Below, piece after piece: positions 1-5,166 of a stretch of DNA of 5,166 nt. A program made the translations under genes and the position numbers. The notes below the pieces were generated by a model that was not told the DNA's origin, made no database searches, and worked only from the letters and a program-made list of their open reading frames with translations. The stretch spans positions 1 through 5,166 of the forward strand of contig CAIUWU010000079.1 of NCBI GenBank assembly GCA_903902945.1, written 5' to 3'. The DNA comes from an uncultured Pseudomonadota bacterium (GTDB taxonomy: Bacteria > Pseudomonadota > Gammaproteobacteria > Methylococcales > Methylomonadaceae). The number at the start of each line of letters is the position of its first letter. Position 1 is the stretch's first letter.

Positions 1-974
1 GGATGGTCTAAATAGTCGCGCTGATACTGTTTCAGCGCCAGTTTGATGTTGTGATCAACCAGCGTCTGCCAGTGTCGTTGCGCCTGATGTTCGGCATAAA
101 CCGGCTCCAGCCATAACGGCCAGTAATGATTGAGCAACTGCTGTTGTTTGTCGCTGTGTTTTTTGGGCTCGACCTGTTTAACCAGTTTCAGTATGGCCTG
201 GCTAGCCTGCTCAGGCCAAACCGGCAAAGCGCCGTATTTCTGAAAACTGAACGGAATGATATCGGGTAGCGAATCTTGCCGGTGTTGTTGCCAGGTATGT
301 TGCAGCGATTGCACCAGTACCGTTTCGTTGCCTTCATTGAGTTTATTCAGGCAGATTAAAGTTGGCTGTCTGAAAGCGGCAATGGTTTTGATCAGATCCC
401 AGACCGACTGATCGGCGTATTTTTCCTTGCTGACGACCAGCACGATAATATCGGCCAGTGCGATGGTGCGAATCACCCCTTCGCGATAATCGGCTGCATC
501 GATGGAATCAAAGTCCGGGGTATCCCAGACAACCGCCTTTGGTAACAGCCTGGAATCGCTGCTGCTGTCGGAGAGGCTGTAGCAGTCATAGCGGCTCCGG
601 CTTAAAGCCGCTTCGTTCAGGCATTCAAAGCGGCCGAAGTAGTGTTGCAGGCCGCTACAGCTTTCAACGCTGATGCCGTGACAATATCCGTGCGGATGTA
701 CCGTATAGCCTGCCAAAGCACTGACGCCGGCCTGTGAACTGTTCAAAAGGCTGTTGACAATCGAGCTTTTGCCGGCCTGAGTGGGGCCGATCACCGCTAT
801 CTGCAACGGAAATTGCGGTAAACTGTCCTGCAATTGGCCCTTACGGATAAATGCTTCGCTGTAGAGTAACTGCTCGACACGTTGTTGATAATCGAAATAA
901 AGCGGGTTTTTAGCATCCAGTGTGCTTAGCACGGTCTGGTAGCGTTGTTTAAGTAGTTGGATAAATTCCAGCAT
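1..974 (-). CDS. P-loop GTPase of the Era/dynamin-like type, 3' end beyond the window
   Basis: This gene reads without a stop from an ATG at 972-974 to the window edge, giving 324 visible codons; the C-terminus is missing. A typical small-GTPase core is visible. The G1/Walker A loop GPTQAGKSS is at residues 63-71, a possible G2 threonine is T91 (GYTVHP), G3 is DTPD at 151-154 (in WDTPDFDS), and a G4-like NKLN at 210-213 ends the strand TLICLNKLN. About 55 charged, probably helical residues precede the G domain, and a Gln/His/Trp-rich, probably helical region follows it (from about 265). No signal peptide or membrane segment is visible. This layout resembles stand-alone bacterial GTPases with helical flanks, including dynamin-like ones, but I cannot name the subfamily or substrate. 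G4 has Asn in place of the usual Asp of NKxD. No purine-rich Shine-Dalgarno precedes the ATG. The gene is divergent from the lipoprotein gene at 1092. GTP binding is well supported; the cellular role is unknown. Confidence 0.85.
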   Translation of the reverse strand, partial: MLEFIQLLKQRYQTVLSTLDAKNPLYFDYQQRVEQLLYSEAFIRKGQLQDSLPQFPLQIAVIGPTQAGKSSIVNSLLNSSQAGVSALAGYTVHPHGYCHGISVESCSGLQHYFGRFECLNEAALSRSRYDCYSLSDSSSDSRLLPKAVVWDTPDFDSIDAADYREGVIRTIALADIIVLVVSKEKYADQSVWDLIKTIAAFRQPTLICLNKLNEGNETVLVQSLQHTWQQHRQDSLPDIIPFSFQKYGALPVWPEQASQAILKLVKQVEPKKHSDKQQQLLNHYWPLWLEPVYAEHQAQRHWQTLVDHNIKLALKQYQRDYLDH

Positions 975-984
975 GATATTTGGG

Positions 985-1005
985 CTTGGGTTTATAATTC
1001 CCAAG
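985..1005 (-). repeat. Small hairpin in the leader of the GTPase gene
   Basis: CTTGGG at 985-990 and CCCAAG at 1000-1005 form a perfect 6-bp inverted repeat with a 9-nt AT-rich loop. In the minus-strand transcript it ends 10 nt before the GTPase ATG, about where a ribosome binding site would be expected. No GGAG-like sequence is present there. It could affect ribosome access, but a stem this short may also be chance. Confidence 0.3.
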
Positions 1006-1018
1006 TAATTTAGTTTGT

Positions 1019-1046
1019 TTAATAGCCCGAAATTCAACATTATAAA
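1019..1046 (+). promoter_or_regulatory. Possible sigma-70 promoter of the lipoprotein gene
   Basis: TTAATA at 1019-1024 (4 of 6 to TTGACA) is followed after 16 nt by TATAAA at 1041-1046. Transcription would start near 1053, leaving a leader of about 39 nt that contains the Shine-Dalgarno at 1077-1082. A perfect TATAAT also lies at 1047-1052 but has no good -35 partner. The region is AT-rich, so such matches arise easily. Confidence 0.35.
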
Positions 1047-1059
1047 TATAATTTTCGGG
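1026..1059. repeat. Inverted repeat CCCGAAA-N20-TTTCGGG, candidate operator
   Basis: The 7-bp arms at 1026-1032 and 1053-1059 are perfect reverse complements, and the centre at 1042.5 lies in the palindrome TTATAA (1040-1045). The candidate -10 elements of both divergent promoters sit at that centre. One arm lies in the spacer of the minus-strand promoter and the other near its expected start point. The geometry suits a dimeric repressor or activator site serving both genes, but no regulator can be named. The GC arms stand out in an otherwise AT-rich gap. Confidence 0.4.
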
Positions 1060-1067
1060 ATTGTTCA
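1039..1067 (-). promoter_or_regulatory. Probable sigma-70 promoter of the GTPase gene
   Basis: Read on the minus strand, TGAACA (1067-1062, 4 of 6 to TTGACA) is followed after exactly 17 nt by a perfect TATAAT (1044-1039). Transcription would start near 1032, giving a leader of roughly 57 nt. Its -10 overlaps that of the opposing candidate promoter, so the two would probably compete for RNA polymerase. Confidence 0.45.
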
Positions 1068-1076
1068 TTTAGCCAC

Positions 1077-1082
1077 GAGGAG
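1077..1082 (+). promoter_or_regulatory. Shine-Dalgarno GAGGAG of the lipoprotein gene
   Basis: GAGGAG lies 9 nt before the ATG at 1092 and is the clearest ribosome binding site in the window. It fixes the lipoprotein start. The minus-strand genes have no comparable site, which suggests this gene is translated more efficiently. Confidence 0.8.
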
Positions 1083-1091
1083 CTTTACATC

Positions 1092-1526
1092 ATGAAGAAA
1101 TCATCAGCCGCCCTAGTTCTGGTTGCTTGTGCGTTATTGATCGGCTGTAATAAAAGTCAGCAGATTAACGGCAGCACCATGAAAACAGTGAATCGTTCGG
1201 TCAGTCATATCAAAGAACGCTTGCCGCTGGATCAAAGAATTGAATTTGAGGTTTCCTTCTGGACTTTGCGCGATGACGTCAAAGATAACGATGAATTCCT
1301 CAAGGCTATCGATGGCAAAACCCCTGAACAGCTGATTGCCACCGGTAAAGAGCTATTTAACAAACGCAAAGCCAGTGGTTTTAAAGAATACGATCAATTT
1401 GCAACCTGGGAACAAATGATCTCGCAATATTCCCAAGAACGTATCGATCAAAACCGTAAGAAAACCCCTGATGTCCGCGATAAAGCCAATCCGCATCGGG
1501 TAGATTACAAAATGCACGCTATGTAA
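1092..1526 (+). CDS. Small lipoprotein, DUF6694-like
   Basis: This 144-residue protein begins with a lipoprotein signal peptide: MKK, a hydrophobic stretch at residues 6-17, then the lipobox LIGC with the lipidated Cys at 19. Asn at +2 is not the inner-membrane retention Asp, so the roughly 126-residue mature protein is probably sorted to the outer membrane, facing the periplasm. The mature part is hydrophilic and probably helical. It contains LPLDQRIEFEVSFWTLRDD (44-62), followed by DGKTPEQLIATGKELFNKRK (about 74-93). That arrangement (ING-S near the N-terminus, a LPxxxRxEF helix, then DGKTxEQxI) recalls the DUF6694 lipoproteins of gammaproteobacteria. I assign the family from memory of the pattern and have not confirmed it. 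The molecular function is unknown. The gene is divergent from the GTPase gene, and its last 8 bp overlap the end of the convergent DUF2959 gene. Confidence 0.88.
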   Translation: MKKSSAALVLVACALLIGCNKSQQINGSTMKTVNRSVSHIKERLPLDQRIEFEVSFWTLRDDVKDNDEFLKAIDGKTPEQLIATGKELFNKRKASGFKEYDQFATWEQMISQYSQERIDQNRKKTPDVRDKANPHRVDYKMHAM

Positions 1527-2190
1527 GACGCTTTCGGGTTGTTGAGGCCGGCAATTGTTTCTGATCGACTAATATCGAAACAAACTGACTGGCCTCAACG
1601 ATGGTTTTTTCCATCACCGCTATCAGTTTCGATATATCCACACCAATATCCACGAACTCATGGCGCAAAGCCGCAATTGCATGCGCATTGAGATTATGTT
1701 TCAAAAACAACACCTGATCCTGAAAGGCCGCCAATACCGGAAACATCCGGCCTTCCGCCATCTGTAGCGTTTTCAGTAAACGGCTGTATTGCTGACGTGA
1801 TTTTTTCAGCTGCTGCTGGCTTCTGGCTTTCAGTACCCGATTGTTATAAAGCTCGATTTCTGCTTCCCATTCTGCAAATAAAGCTTCGCTGACCGATTCG
1901 ATCGCCCGGATCCGTTGACTGACCTGGTCGGCTTTGTAACGGCATTGGTCAAAATGTTTTTTTAATTGCTGATAGCGCTGTTGAAGTGGGCTGTCATTGA
2001 CTTTAACCAGCAGTTTGAATTTTTCCAATGCATCGACAAATTCATCCCGGCTGTCACGCAGGCTCTCGCAAGCCTGATCAACCTGCATCACCACAATATC
2101 GCGTTTATGATCGCCCAGCAGCGATTCGCGGCTCTGGTAATAGGCATTCTGCAAAGGCTTGGAGAGTAAGGAACGAATAAGTCTGATCAT
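1519..2190 (-). CDS. DUF2959 family coiled-coil protein lacking a lipoprotein signal
   Basis: This 223-residue, highly charged and largely helical protein matches the DUF2959 pattern: QNAYYQSRESLLGDHKRDIVV (14-34), SVSEALFAEWEAEIELY (99-115), a Lys/Gln/Arg-rich coiled coil (about 120-145) and VLFLKHNLNAHAIAAL (160-175). As I know the family, most members are envelope lipoproteins with a signal peptide and Cys just before the AYY motif. Here the N-terminus is MIRLIRSLLSKPLQNAYY, with no Cys and only a short, weak hydrophobic stretch, so lipidation is not expected and the protein may stay in the cytoplasm. The ATG overlaps the mfnE-like stop as ATGA (2187-2190), making it the last gene of the C1-cofactor operon. 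A role in C1 metabolism is suggested only by this position. The 3' end overlaps the convergent lipoprotein gene by 8 bp and contains a terminator-like inverted repeat. Family membership is fairly sure; function is unknown. Confidence 0.88.
   Translation of the reverse strand: MIRLIRSLLSKPLQNAYYQSRESLLGDHKRDIVVMQVDQACESLRDSRDEFVDALEKFKLLVKVNDSPLQQRYQQLKKHFDQCRYKADQVSQRIRAIESVSEALFAEWEAEIELYNNRVLKARSQQQLKKSRQQYSRLLKTLQMAEGRMFPVLAAFQDQVLFLKHNLNAHAIAALRHEFVDIGVDISKLIAVMEKTIVEASQFVSILVDQKQLPASTTRKRLT
1541..1610 (+). terminator. Candidate intrinsic terminator of the lipoprotein gene, inside the DUF2959 coding end
   Basis: GTTGAGGCC at 1541-1549 pairs perfectly with GGCCTCAAC at 1591-1599. Nested inside, TTGTTTC at 1555-1561 pairs with GAAACAA at 1577-1583, separated from the outer stem by a 5 x 7 nt internal loop and closed by a 15-nt loop. 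Six Ts follow at 1605-1610, after a 5-nt GATGG gap. The hairpin begins 14 nt beyond the lipoprotein stop codon. The 5-nt gap before the T run is not ideal, and GATGG can also pair with CCATC at 1611-1615. On the minus strand the repeat is coding sequence, encoding VEA and PAST near the DUF2959 C-terminus. Confidence 0.55.
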
Positions 2191-2744
2191 AATAATTGCT
2201 GGAACTGTTCGTGATTAATGACGCGAACGGCCGTTGTGTTCAATGACGGTGTGAATTCAGTAAATGCTGCATCAATGATGCCCTGCTCTTGTAATTGGCT
2301 AAGGCTGAGCTGCGGATCGACCGGCGCCGATTTTACCAAAAACAGTTGCGCTGCTGCCAAATGACCGGCTAACCAGGCTGACAGGCTGTCTGACGTAACC
2401 TGCCAGTTGCTGGCAATTTTATGTGCATCCAGTTCTGCAATATCCGGTGACCAGATACTGACCGGGATTCCGCTAGCAAATTGGCGGGTTTGGCAAATGA
2501 CTGCAAATCGTGGCTGCAGACCTGCCAATAATAATGCCATTTGTTGCATGGCCAGAATCGCCATCTGATGAGCGGTTCGGTCATCAAATTGCCAGCAAGT
2601 TTGCGCTAGACGTACCTGATCGGCAAATAAACCACCGCCCGGGACGATGATTTTTTGTCCGGGCAGTCGTGCAACCGTTGTCATGCAGTCAACTAAAGCA
2701 CCGCTGTTGAGCAGGCTGCCGCCCAGTTTGATGACTGTGATCAC
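2187..2744 (-). CDS. mfnE: Amino-acid-kinase-fold protein, MfnE-like aminomethylfuran phosphate kinase
   Basis: This 185-residue protein has the amino acid kinase fold signature at its N-terminus: KLGGSLLN with Lys6 and GGS at 8-10, then KIIVPGGG at 31-38 for phosphate binding. Further features are NWQVTSDSLSAWLA (113-126) and FLVKSAPVD (135-143) with Lys138 positioned for ATP phosphate contact. Archaeal MfnE phosphorylates 5-(aminomethyl)-3-furanmethanol phosphate to the diphosphate during methanofuran synthesis, and H4MPT-using methylotrophs carry short homologues of it. The length is below that of typical amino acid kinases (about 250-300), and the key motifs are intact, so this looks like a compact family member and not a truncation. 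The start is GTG, overlapping the pabB stop as GTGA (2741-2744); its stop overlaps the DUF2959 ATG. No Shine-Dalgarno is obvious, which suits translational coupling. The fold is very likely; the exact substrate is inferred from family and neighbours. Confidence 0.87.
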   Translation of the reverse strand: MITVIKLGGSLLNSGALVDCMTTVARLPGQKIIVPGGGLFADQVRLAQTCWQFDDRTAHQMAILAMQQMALLLAGLQPRFAVICQTRQFASGIPVSIWSPDIAELDAHKIASNWQVTSDSLSAWLAGHLAAAQLFLVKSAPVDPQLSLSQLQEQGIIDAAFTEFTPSLNTTAVRVINHEQFQQLL

Positions 2745-4141
2745 ACCGAAAACTGTTGCAGCAAGCGCAACAAGGCTGCCGCTTTATCGAAACATTCCTG
2801 ATATTCGTCTGCCATGACCGAATCATTGACGATACCGCCGCCGGCCCAGAAACGAATCGTGTTTTGGTTATGGATTAAGGTACGAATGGCAATATTGGTA
2901 TCCATATTGCCATCAAAGCCGATATAACCGATCGAGCCGCAATAAACGCCCCGGCGATACGGTTCGAGTTCTTCAATGATTTCCATGGCGCGGATTTTCG
3001 GTGCACCGGTTATCGATCCGCCCGGGAAACAGCTGCGCAATAAATCAACCGCATTTTCGTTATCAGCCAGTTCCCCAGTGATGGTGCTGACCAGATGATG
3101 CACGGTGGCGTAAGATTCGACGGCAAATAATTTCGGTACTCTGACGCTGCCTGCCTTACAGGCCTTGCCAATATCGTTGCGCAACAAATCGACGATCATC
3201 AGATGTTCGGCGCGGTCCTTGGGGCTGGTTTTCAGATCTTCGATTTGCTGTAAATCCGTCCGAGGGTCGCTACTGCGGCGCCGGGTGCCTTTAATCGGCT
3301 TGGTTTCGACCCGGTGCTGATCAACCTGCAAGAAACGCTCCGGCGAAGAACTTAAGATCTGTACATCCGGCAGATTCAGATAAGCACTGAACGGAGCTGC
3401 ATTAATCTTGCGCAAGACTTGATAAGCCAGCCAGGGATTGCCTTGACACTGGCAACTAAAGCGTTGGGTTAGATTTACCTGATAGCAGTCACCTTCTAGC
3501 AGGTAATGCTTGATCCGATCAAAAGCGGCGGCGTAGGCGTCTTGATCGAGACTGGATTGCGGTGTGCTGATAACCTGGAAAGTGTTGTCGCCGATTTCTG
3601 TAGTATTGAGCTGACTGAAGCGGGTCAATAGCGCCGGTAACTGATCCGGCGCGATGTCGCCTACCAGCCAGCTCTGCTGTTGCTGATGATCGACAATCAC
3701 CGCCCAGGCATAAATGCCGATCGCCATATCGGCAATCTGTTCGGCATCACAGGCCAAGGCCGGCAGTTTTTCAATCCGTCGCGCCAGATCGTAACTGAAA
3801 TAACCGATAGCGCCGCCATTGAACGGCAGATCATCAAAACCGGTTTTGGGCGCACCGAGTTCAGCTTTCAGTAACTGAAACGGATCATCGCCACTAACGC
3901 TACGCTGGCCGTGCTTGTCGATCAGAGTCTGGGTGCCAAAGGTCTGTAAAGTACACACCGGATCGCTGGCAATAATGTCAAAACGCCCTTGGCTTGAAAG
4001 CGGATGACCGCTGTCCAGGAATACCGACCAGGAATTGCCGGCTAACGGTGCGAACAGTGCGGCACTGTTGTCAAAATAAGGTAAGGGATATTTTTCGGGG
4101 CATTCAGCAGAATCAGAGGGTGCAATCAGGCATGCAAACAA
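2741..4141 (-). CDS. pabB: Aminodeoxychorismate synthase component I
   Basis: PabB converts chorismate and ammonia to 4-amino-4-deoxychorismate, with a glutamine amidotransferase subunit (PabA/TrpG) normally supplying ammonia. A lyase (PabC) then makes 4-aminobenzoate; neither partner is in this window. At 466 residues it is close to E. coli PabB (453). Visible motifs are GRFDIIASDP (52-61), GDCYQVNLTQRF (217-228), SSSPERF (264-270), the PabB-type PIKGT (282-286) with Lys284 where anthranilate synthase TrpE has Ala, DLLRNDIG (318-325), GGSITGAPK (374-382), CGSIGYI (401-407), and GGGIVNDS with DEYQECFDK (434-453). The start is taken as TTG at 4139-4141: a TAG lies in frame at 4157-4159, and no ATG or GTG occurs before the conserved N-terminal region. 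No clear Shine-Dalgarno is seen. Its place among cofactor genes suggests the 4-aminobenzoate feeds H4MPT synthesis as well as folate. The enzyme call is firm; the start is less so. Confidence 0.94.
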   Translation of the reverse strand: MFACLIAPSDSAECPEKYPLPYFDNSAALFAPLAGNSWSVFLDSGHPLSSQGRFDIIASDPVCTLQTFGTQTLIDKHGQRSVSGDDPFQLLKAELGAPKTGFDDLPFNGGAIGYFSYDLARRIEKLPALACDAEQIADMAIGIYAWAVIVDHQQQQSWLVGDIAPDQLPALLTRFSQLNTTEIGDNTFQVISTPQSSLDQDAYAAAFDRIKHYLLEGDCYQVNLTQRFSCQCQGNPWLAYQVLRKINAAPFSAYLNLPDVQILSSSPERFLQVDQHRVETKPIKGTRRRSSDPRTDLQQIEDLKTSPKDRAEHLMIVDLLRNDIGKACKAGSVRVPKLFAVESYATVHHLVSTITGELADNENAVDLLRSCFPGGSITGAPKIRAMEIIEELEPYRRGVYCGSIGYIGFDGNMDTNIAIRTLIHNQNTIRFWAGGGIVNDSVMADEYQECFDKAAALLRLLQQFSV

Positions 4142-4155
4142 ATAATGGGGCGAAT

Positions 4156-4183
4156 TCTATAACAAGCACCACTCATAAACCAA
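4156..4183 (-). promoter_or_regulatory. Weak candidate promoter before pabB
   Basis: On the minus strand, TTGGTT (4183-4178) precedes TATAGA (4161-4156) by 16 nt, and a TG one base upstream makes an extended -10. The expected start, near 4149, would leave a leader of only about 8 nt before the pabB TTG. It may instead be a chance match inside the mfnF/pabB junction. Confidence 0.2.
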
Positions 4184-5166
4184 ACCCGCGGGCCAGATAG
4201 GCCACTGCAACAGCAGGCGCACAATCACTGCTGTTGAGGTCTGCGCAACAGGATGACGGTAACAAATCGGCAAACTCCAGGTAAGGCATCTGCAGTTCTA
4301 CGGCGATCTCCCGCAGCAGGAAGCGGCCTATGCCCGCTCCTATCAGCGTTAGAGGTTGTTGGCCTGTATAACGACGCAGTTGGATTTGGCAGGCGTGCCG
4401 GACCGACTGTTGTTGTTGTTGTTTCAAATAGCCGGCAAAGGCTTTCCAGATCGGCCATTCGGCTTGATTGAATTCATAGCCTGTCATCCGCGACAGGCGA
4501 ATTGCGCTGGCTTGCAGCGATTTATCGGCGCCGTCTGCTGTTTCGCTTTGATCGTGAGCCGGATTCAGATCGCCGGTTAAGCGATAGGCATCGGCCATGG
4601 TGGCAAAATATTCTGCCATCAGTCCCATACTCTGGCCTTTGAAAATCGCTTGCTGGCACACCGCCATGACTGCAGTGCGCACCACACCGGTATACAGTAG
4701 TTCGCCGGAAACCAGGCGCTGATAATCGGTATAGCCTACCGCTGCCACCTGCTGATTTTCCAGTAATAGAATATCGGTAGTGGTGCTGCCCATATCGACA
4801 AATAAGGCTGTTCCCACTTGATTGGCCGCTAGTGCTGCGCTAGCCAGCCAGTTGGCCGACGCGATAAAGGCATAATCATTGACGCTAATATCTGCCGGAC
4901 TGAGAAAGCCCCGGTGGCCAGCGTAAAACCCAATGTCCTGGTCGCTTAATAGGGTTTGCATGGCAGCAATAATGCTTTCAACCCCGTGATTGCGGCTGCT
5001 AAAACAATCAACTAGTTCGCCGGTCATGGTGATGGCATGTAAACAGCGGTGTTGGGGAAGTCGGGGCCGAATGGCGGCGACGGCCTGATGTAGCTGATCA
5101 ATGCCCTTCCACAGCGGGCAGGCGACTTGTATTACCTGTGTAGTTTGGTTCTGCCAATCAACAACC
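4173..5166 (-). CDS. mfnF: MfnF-like hydantoinase/oxoprolinase-fold protein of H4MPT-linked C1 metabolism, 5' end beyond the window
   Basis: The reading frame is open from the window edge, giving 330 visible residues. An ATG at 5025-5027 is internal: the codons upstream encode VACPLWKGIDQLHQA and then HAITMTGELVD, a continuous family-like sequence. The missing start is probably about 20 residues, including the first glycine-rich nucleotide loop. Visible motifs are TMTGELVDCF (46-55), the ASKHA-type phosphate loop DMGSTTTD (124-131) and GAGIG (276-280). The family is known in genome annotation as an H4MPT-linked C1 transfer protein; archaeal MfnF joins aminomethylfuran diphosphate to glutamyl-tyramine in methanofuran synthesis. 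In methylotrophs the acceptor may differ, because Methylobacterium (Methylorubrum) extorquens methylofuran contains tyrosine in place of tyramine. A five-Gln run (CAA repeat, about 4407-4421) and a Cys-rich SSCCADLNSSDC near the C-terminus look lineage-specific. It is the first visible gene of the run and lies 31 nt before pabB. The family is likely; the exact reaction is inferred. Confidence 0.88.
   Translation of the reverse strand, partial: VVDWQNQTTQVIQVACPLWKGIDQLHQAVAAIRPRLPQHRCLHAITMTGELVDCFSSRNHGVESIIAAMQTLLSDQDIGFYAGHRGFLSPADISVNDYAFIASANWLASAALAANQVGTALFVDMGSTTTDILLLENQQVAAVGYTDYQRLVSGELLYTGVVRTAVMAVCQQAIFKGQSMGLMAEYFATMADAYRLTGDLNPAHDQSETADGADKSLQASAIRLSRMTGYEFNQAEWPIWKAFAGYLKQQQQQSVRHACQIQLRRYTGQQPLTLIGAGIGRFLLREIAVELQMPYLEFADLLPSSCCADLNSSDCAPAVAVAYLARGFGL

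Noticed and set aside
458..673. Plus-strand ORF of 71 codons
   Set aside because: It lies wholly inside the GTPase coding region on the other strand, has no ribosome site, and its Arg/Ser-rich, low-complexity product looks like an antisense shadow.
1600..1615. GATGG-TTTTTT-CCATC as a separate hairpin
   Set aside because: A 5-bp stem over a T loop is weak. The T run is better explained as the tail of the larger inverted repeat just upstream.
1966..2169. Plus-strand ORF of 67 codons opposite DUF2959
   Set aside because: It is fully antisense to a well-supported family protein and has no recognisable motif or start signal.
2369..2587. Minus-strand ORF of 72 codons inside the mfnE-like gene
   Set aside because: It is an alternative frame of a gene with intact kinase motifs and has no start signal of its own.
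3680..4200. Plus-strand ORFs of 64 and 68 codons opposite pabB and the mfnF/pabB junction
   Set aside because: They lie opposite conserved pabB sequence, have no ribosome site and show no protein family character.
4407..4424. CAA trinucleotide run as a phase-variable repeat
   Set aside because: Only five Gln codons are present, and a trinucleotide change would not shift the frame. It is more likely a simple glutamine tract between helices.
4225..4580. Three ORFs of 72-77 codons overlapping the mfnF-like gene in other frames
   Set aside because: They overlap conserved mfnF-like sequence, and their products are rich in Arg and Pro or otherwise lack features, as expected of shadows.
5025..5027. 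ATG as the true start of the mfnF-like gene
   Set aside because: The same frame stays open for 46 more codons to the window edge and encodes family-like sequence (CPLWKGID and following), so the gene begins outside the window.

Overview
The window looks like chromosomal DNA from a methylotrophic or methanotrophic gammaproteobacterium, probably of the Methylococcales. This is inferred from gene content: two genes resembling the methanofuran-type cofactor enzymes MfnE and MfnF flank a 4-aminobenzoate synthase gene (pabB). That combination is expected where formaldehyde is oxidised through tetrahydromethanopterin (H4MPT) and a methanofuran-like carrier. The DUF2959 and DUF6694-like proteins fit a gammaproteobacterium. 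No rRNA, tRNA, CRISPR array, insertion sequence or phage gene was seen.

Right part (1519-5166, minus strand, transcribed right to left): a compact four-gene run, mfnF-like (5' end beyond the window), pabB, mfnE-like and DUF2959. The last two junctions are 4-nt stop/start overlaps (GTGA at 2741-2744, ATGA at 2187-2190), so these genes are probably translationally coupled. The mfnF/pabB junction differs: 31 nt apart, a TTG start, no clear Shine-Dalgarno, and a possible weak internal promoter. PabB supplies aminodeoxychorismate for 4-aminobenzoate, a precursor of both folate and H4MPT. MfnE and MfnF would activate the aminomethylfuran head group and join it to the tyrosine-derived part of the carrier. 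The DUF2959 protein has no known function, and here it lacks the lipoprotein signal usual for its family.

Left part (1-1526): a P-loop GTPase gene (minus strand, 3' end beyond the window) is divergent from a small lipoprotein gene (plus strand). The 117-nt gap between them holds apparently overlapping divergent promoters, centred on a CCCGAAA/TTTCGGG dyad. The lipoprotein gene converges on the DUF2959 gene and their 3' ends overlap by 8 bp. A strong nested inverted repeat followed by six Ts lies inside the DUF2959 coding end and is well placed to terminate lipoprotein transcription.

No gap between genes exceeds 300 bases. The most interesting points are the terminator buried in a convergent gene, the shared divergent promoter/dyad, the non-lipidated DUF2959 protein coupled to a C1-cofactor operon, and the odd pabB start region. 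I do not see a clearly new defence or mobile system.
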